A stretch of DNA of 15,178 nucleotides, from assembly GCA_052387905.1 (NCBI GenBank), contig JBQTIR010000055.1, positions 1-15,178 of the forward strand. The letters run 5' to 3'. The position numbers and the translations under genes are program-made. Of the stretch, positions 13,893 to 15,178 are shown piece after piece. Numbering within the stretch: position 1 is the first letter of the stretch; each line of letters begins with the position of its first letter. Under the pieces are notes generated by a model. That model was not told the origin of the DNA and did no database searches. It worked only from the letters and a program-made list of their open reading frames with translations. The stretch is from JBQTII01 sp052387905 (GTDB lineage Bacteria; Actinomycetota; Actinomycetes; Sporichthyales; Sporichthyaceae).

Positions 13893-14110
13893 GAGGCGAC
13901 CGCGCCCACGCGGCCGGGCGCAGTCCGGCGGCACCCCACGACGAGCTACTCCGGACCAGGGCCGGGCTCTTCGCCCCGGCTGCGCCGATCCGGGCGAAGG
14001 CGAACGTTCCGGCCGGGTACTACGTCCTCGGGAGGACGAGCGTCCCGACGGGCTTGCCCCCGACCAGCGCGCCACTAACCCCGGCTCTTCATGAACCCGC
14101 GGGGCTGTTC
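13893..14110. other. Gap between small ORF and IS1380, with possible coding remnant
   Basis: About 220 bp. One plus-strand frame (13895-14119) is open with protein-like sequence, including ELLRTRAGLFAPAAPIRAK and NVPAGYYVLGRTSVPTGLP, but it has no start codon near its beginning and ends at TGA 14117-14119. It may be a fragment of a gene cut by the IS1380 insertion. A perfect inverted repeat CGTCCTC/GAGGACG (14023-14038, 2-base spacer) lies inside it. Confidence 0.3.
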
Positions 14111-14123
14111 GGCGTGTGAATGA

Positions 14124-14196
14124 GGAAAGTGCCCTCTGCGCTGGGAAGACTTGGACTTGCGACGGACCAAGACTCACCGAGCGAGGGGCACTTTCC
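14124..14196. promoter_or_regulatory. 11-bp inverted repeat in IS1380 leader
   Basis: GGAAAGTGCCC (14124-14134) and GGGCACTTTCC (14186-14196) are perfect inverted copies, 51 bases apart. The right arm ends two bases before the transposase GTG and includes part of the only candidate Shine-Dalgarno, GAGGGG (14183-14188). It may be a subterminal transposase binding pair, or an RNA stem limiting translation from outside transcripts, as described for IS10. Confidence 0.55.
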
Positions 14197-14198
14197 AG

Positions 14199-15178
14199 GT
14201 GAAGGCTACAACGAGCAGACCGAAGATCACGGTGTCCGCGGACGGGGTCGGGGTGACCTCGCATGTCGGGTCGCGGCTGCTCGCGGACGTGGCGGATCGG
14301 AGCACGCTGACCGGGGAGCTCTCGGTGGCGCTGAGCGGGTTGCGCAAGCCCAAGGCGCGTCATGATCCGGGCCGGATCCTGGTCGACATGGCCGTGGCGG
14401 TCGCTGATGGTGCCACGACGATCTCGGAGATCGCGGTCCTGGCTGAGCAGTGTGAACTCTTCGGGGCGGTGGCCTCGGACTCCACCTGCTGGCGCCTGCT
14501 CGACTGCATCGACGAGGGCCAGCTCGCCGACATCGCTCGGGCCCGAGCCGCGGCGCGTGAGGTGGTGTGGGCGCAGCGCGCTGAGGTGAAGGGTGCGGCC
14601 TTCGCGCCGGCACGCGCGGCGGGGCGCGAGCTGGCTGGGTTGGTCATCGATATCGATGCCTCGATCGTGATCGCGCACTCGGAGAAGGAGCACGCTGCCG
14701 CGACGTTCAAGGGGACCTTCGGCTATCACCCGATCCTGGCGTTCTGCGACAACACGAATGAGTTCCTGGCCGCGACCCTGCGCAAGGGCAACGCGGGCGC
14801 GAACACCGCGGCCGATCACGTCACCGTCCTGGACGCGGCGCTCGCCCAGATCCCGGATGCCCACCGTCACGGCGCCGAGATCTTGATCCGCACCGATGGG
14901 GCTGGGCGGACCAAAGACTTCCTGACCCACATCCGCGGATTGCGCCAGAACCACGTCGCTACCAGTTTTTCTGTCGGATGGGCGATCACCGAACGCGAAC
15001 GGGCCGCGATCACCGCGATCCCGGCGAAGGTGTGGGCTGACGCGATCGACGCCGACGGTGAGCACCGCGACGGCGCTGCCCTCGCCGAGATCACCGGCGT
15101 CCTGCCCGCACACATCTTCAGCGAGTACCCCGAGGGGATGCGAGTGATCGTGCGCCGGGAACGACCCCACCCCGGCGC
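14199..15178 (+). CDS. IS1380-family transposase (3' end outside window)
   Basis: Starting at GTG 14199, 326 codons are visible with no stop before the window ends. The protein is a DDE-type transposase of IS1380. The N-terminus has RPKITVSADGVGVTSHVGSR and LADVADRSTLTGELS. The first catalytic aspartate lies in LVIDIDASIVIAHSEKEH (about 147-164), followed by AAATFKGTFGYHPILAFCDN (165-184) and NAGANTAADHVTVLDAAL. The second aspartate is in LIRTDGAGRTKDFL. RVIVRRERPHPGA, just at the edge, is also a family hallmark. About 130 further residues, including the final catalytic Glu, would be expected beyond the edge. No frameshift is seen in the visible part, so the copy may be active. The start choice fits the usual N-terminus of actinobacterial members. 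An inverted repeat precedes the start. Confidence 0.93.
   Translation, partial: MKATTSRPKITVSADGVGVTSHVGSRLLADVADRSTLTGELSVALSGLRKPKARHDPGRILVDMAVAVADGATTISEIAVLAEQCELFGAVASDSTCWRLLDCIDEGQLADIARARAAAREVVWAQRAEVKGAAFAPARAAGRELAGLVIDIDASIVIAHSEKEHAAATFKGTFGYHPILAFCDNTNEFLAATLRKGNAGANTAADHVTVLDAALAQIPDAHRHGAEILIRTDGAGRTKDFLTHIRGLRQNHVATSFSVGWAITERERAAITAIPAKVWADAIDADGEHRDGAALAEITGVLPAHIFSEYPEGMRVIVRRERPHPG

Larger units (their letters stand above)
14111..15178 (+). mobile_element. IS1380-family insertion sequence (left part, truncated by window edge)
   Basis: The element contains an IS1380-type transposase gene and runs off the right edge. Its left end is not precisely defined. It must lie at or before the GGAAAGTGCCC motif (14124-14134), probably within 14095-14125. 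The right terminal repeat and the target duplication are outside the window, so the boundary at 14111 is approximate. Confidence 0.7.

Noticed and set aside
13893..15170. Upstream part of a 508-codon minus-strand open frame
   Set aside because: It is antisense to the IS1380 transposase and has no family motifs. Only its last 82 codons, outside the transposase, are kept as a weak candidate.
1..15178. CRISPR array, tRNA, rRNA or known riboswitch
   Set aside because: No regularly spaced repeats and no cloverleaf or conserved RNA core seen on either strand.

Overview
The window is high-GC DNA with strong G/C bias at third codon positions. Shine-Dalgarno-led ATG and GTG starts, FadD-type and GpsA proteins, a DUF445 protein and a SpoIID/LytB protein with a Pro-rich tail all point to an actinomycete (Actinomycetota). 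I cannot resolve the genus. GC content was judged by eye, not calculated.

Layout. The left edge holds the last 28 codons of an IS110-like transposase. Next come two minus-strand genes, a short GspE/PilB-type ATPase (1908-3179) and an acyl-CoA synthetase (243-1856), separated by 51 bp and possibly one transcript. Divergent from them is a DHA2-type major facilitator exporter (3350-4900) with a perfect inverted repeat in its promoter region. It overlaps tail-to-tail with a sulfite-oxidase-fold molybdopterin oxidoreductase (4893-5513, minus). A DUF445 membrane protein (5673-6887) then converges on a large secreted zinc metallopeptidase (6907-9315, minus); a hairpin almost exactly fills the 19 bp between their stop codons. 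Divergent from the peptidase is gpsA (9491-10498). These are mostly ordinary chromosomal genes that do not form one pathway: lipid activation and glycerol-3-phosphate supply, export, envelope functions and secretion.

The right third is less orderly. A small unknown minus-strand gene (10591-11042) is broken by a single missing base in a C6 run. A SpoIID/LytB-type peptidoglycan protein (11346-12986) follows, with an ATC codon where a Shine-Dalgarno would place the start. Its last ~75 coding bases plus ~32 downstream bases are repeated at about 90% identity some 640 bp further on. Between the two copies lies a Phd/YefM-type antitoxin gene (13187) with a perfect 12-bp inverted repeat over its ribosome binding site and start codon, and no toxin. 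Its reading frame runs on into the second repeat copy. A possible small tail-anchored protein (13644-13892, minus) and an IS1380-family insertion sequence (from about 14.1 kb to beyond the edge) complete the window.

No tRNA, rRNA, CRISPR array or known riboswitch was recognised. The most unusual locus is the repeat-flanked orphan antitoxin between the SpoIID gene and IS1380. It looks like an accessory insertion scar rather than a complete new system.
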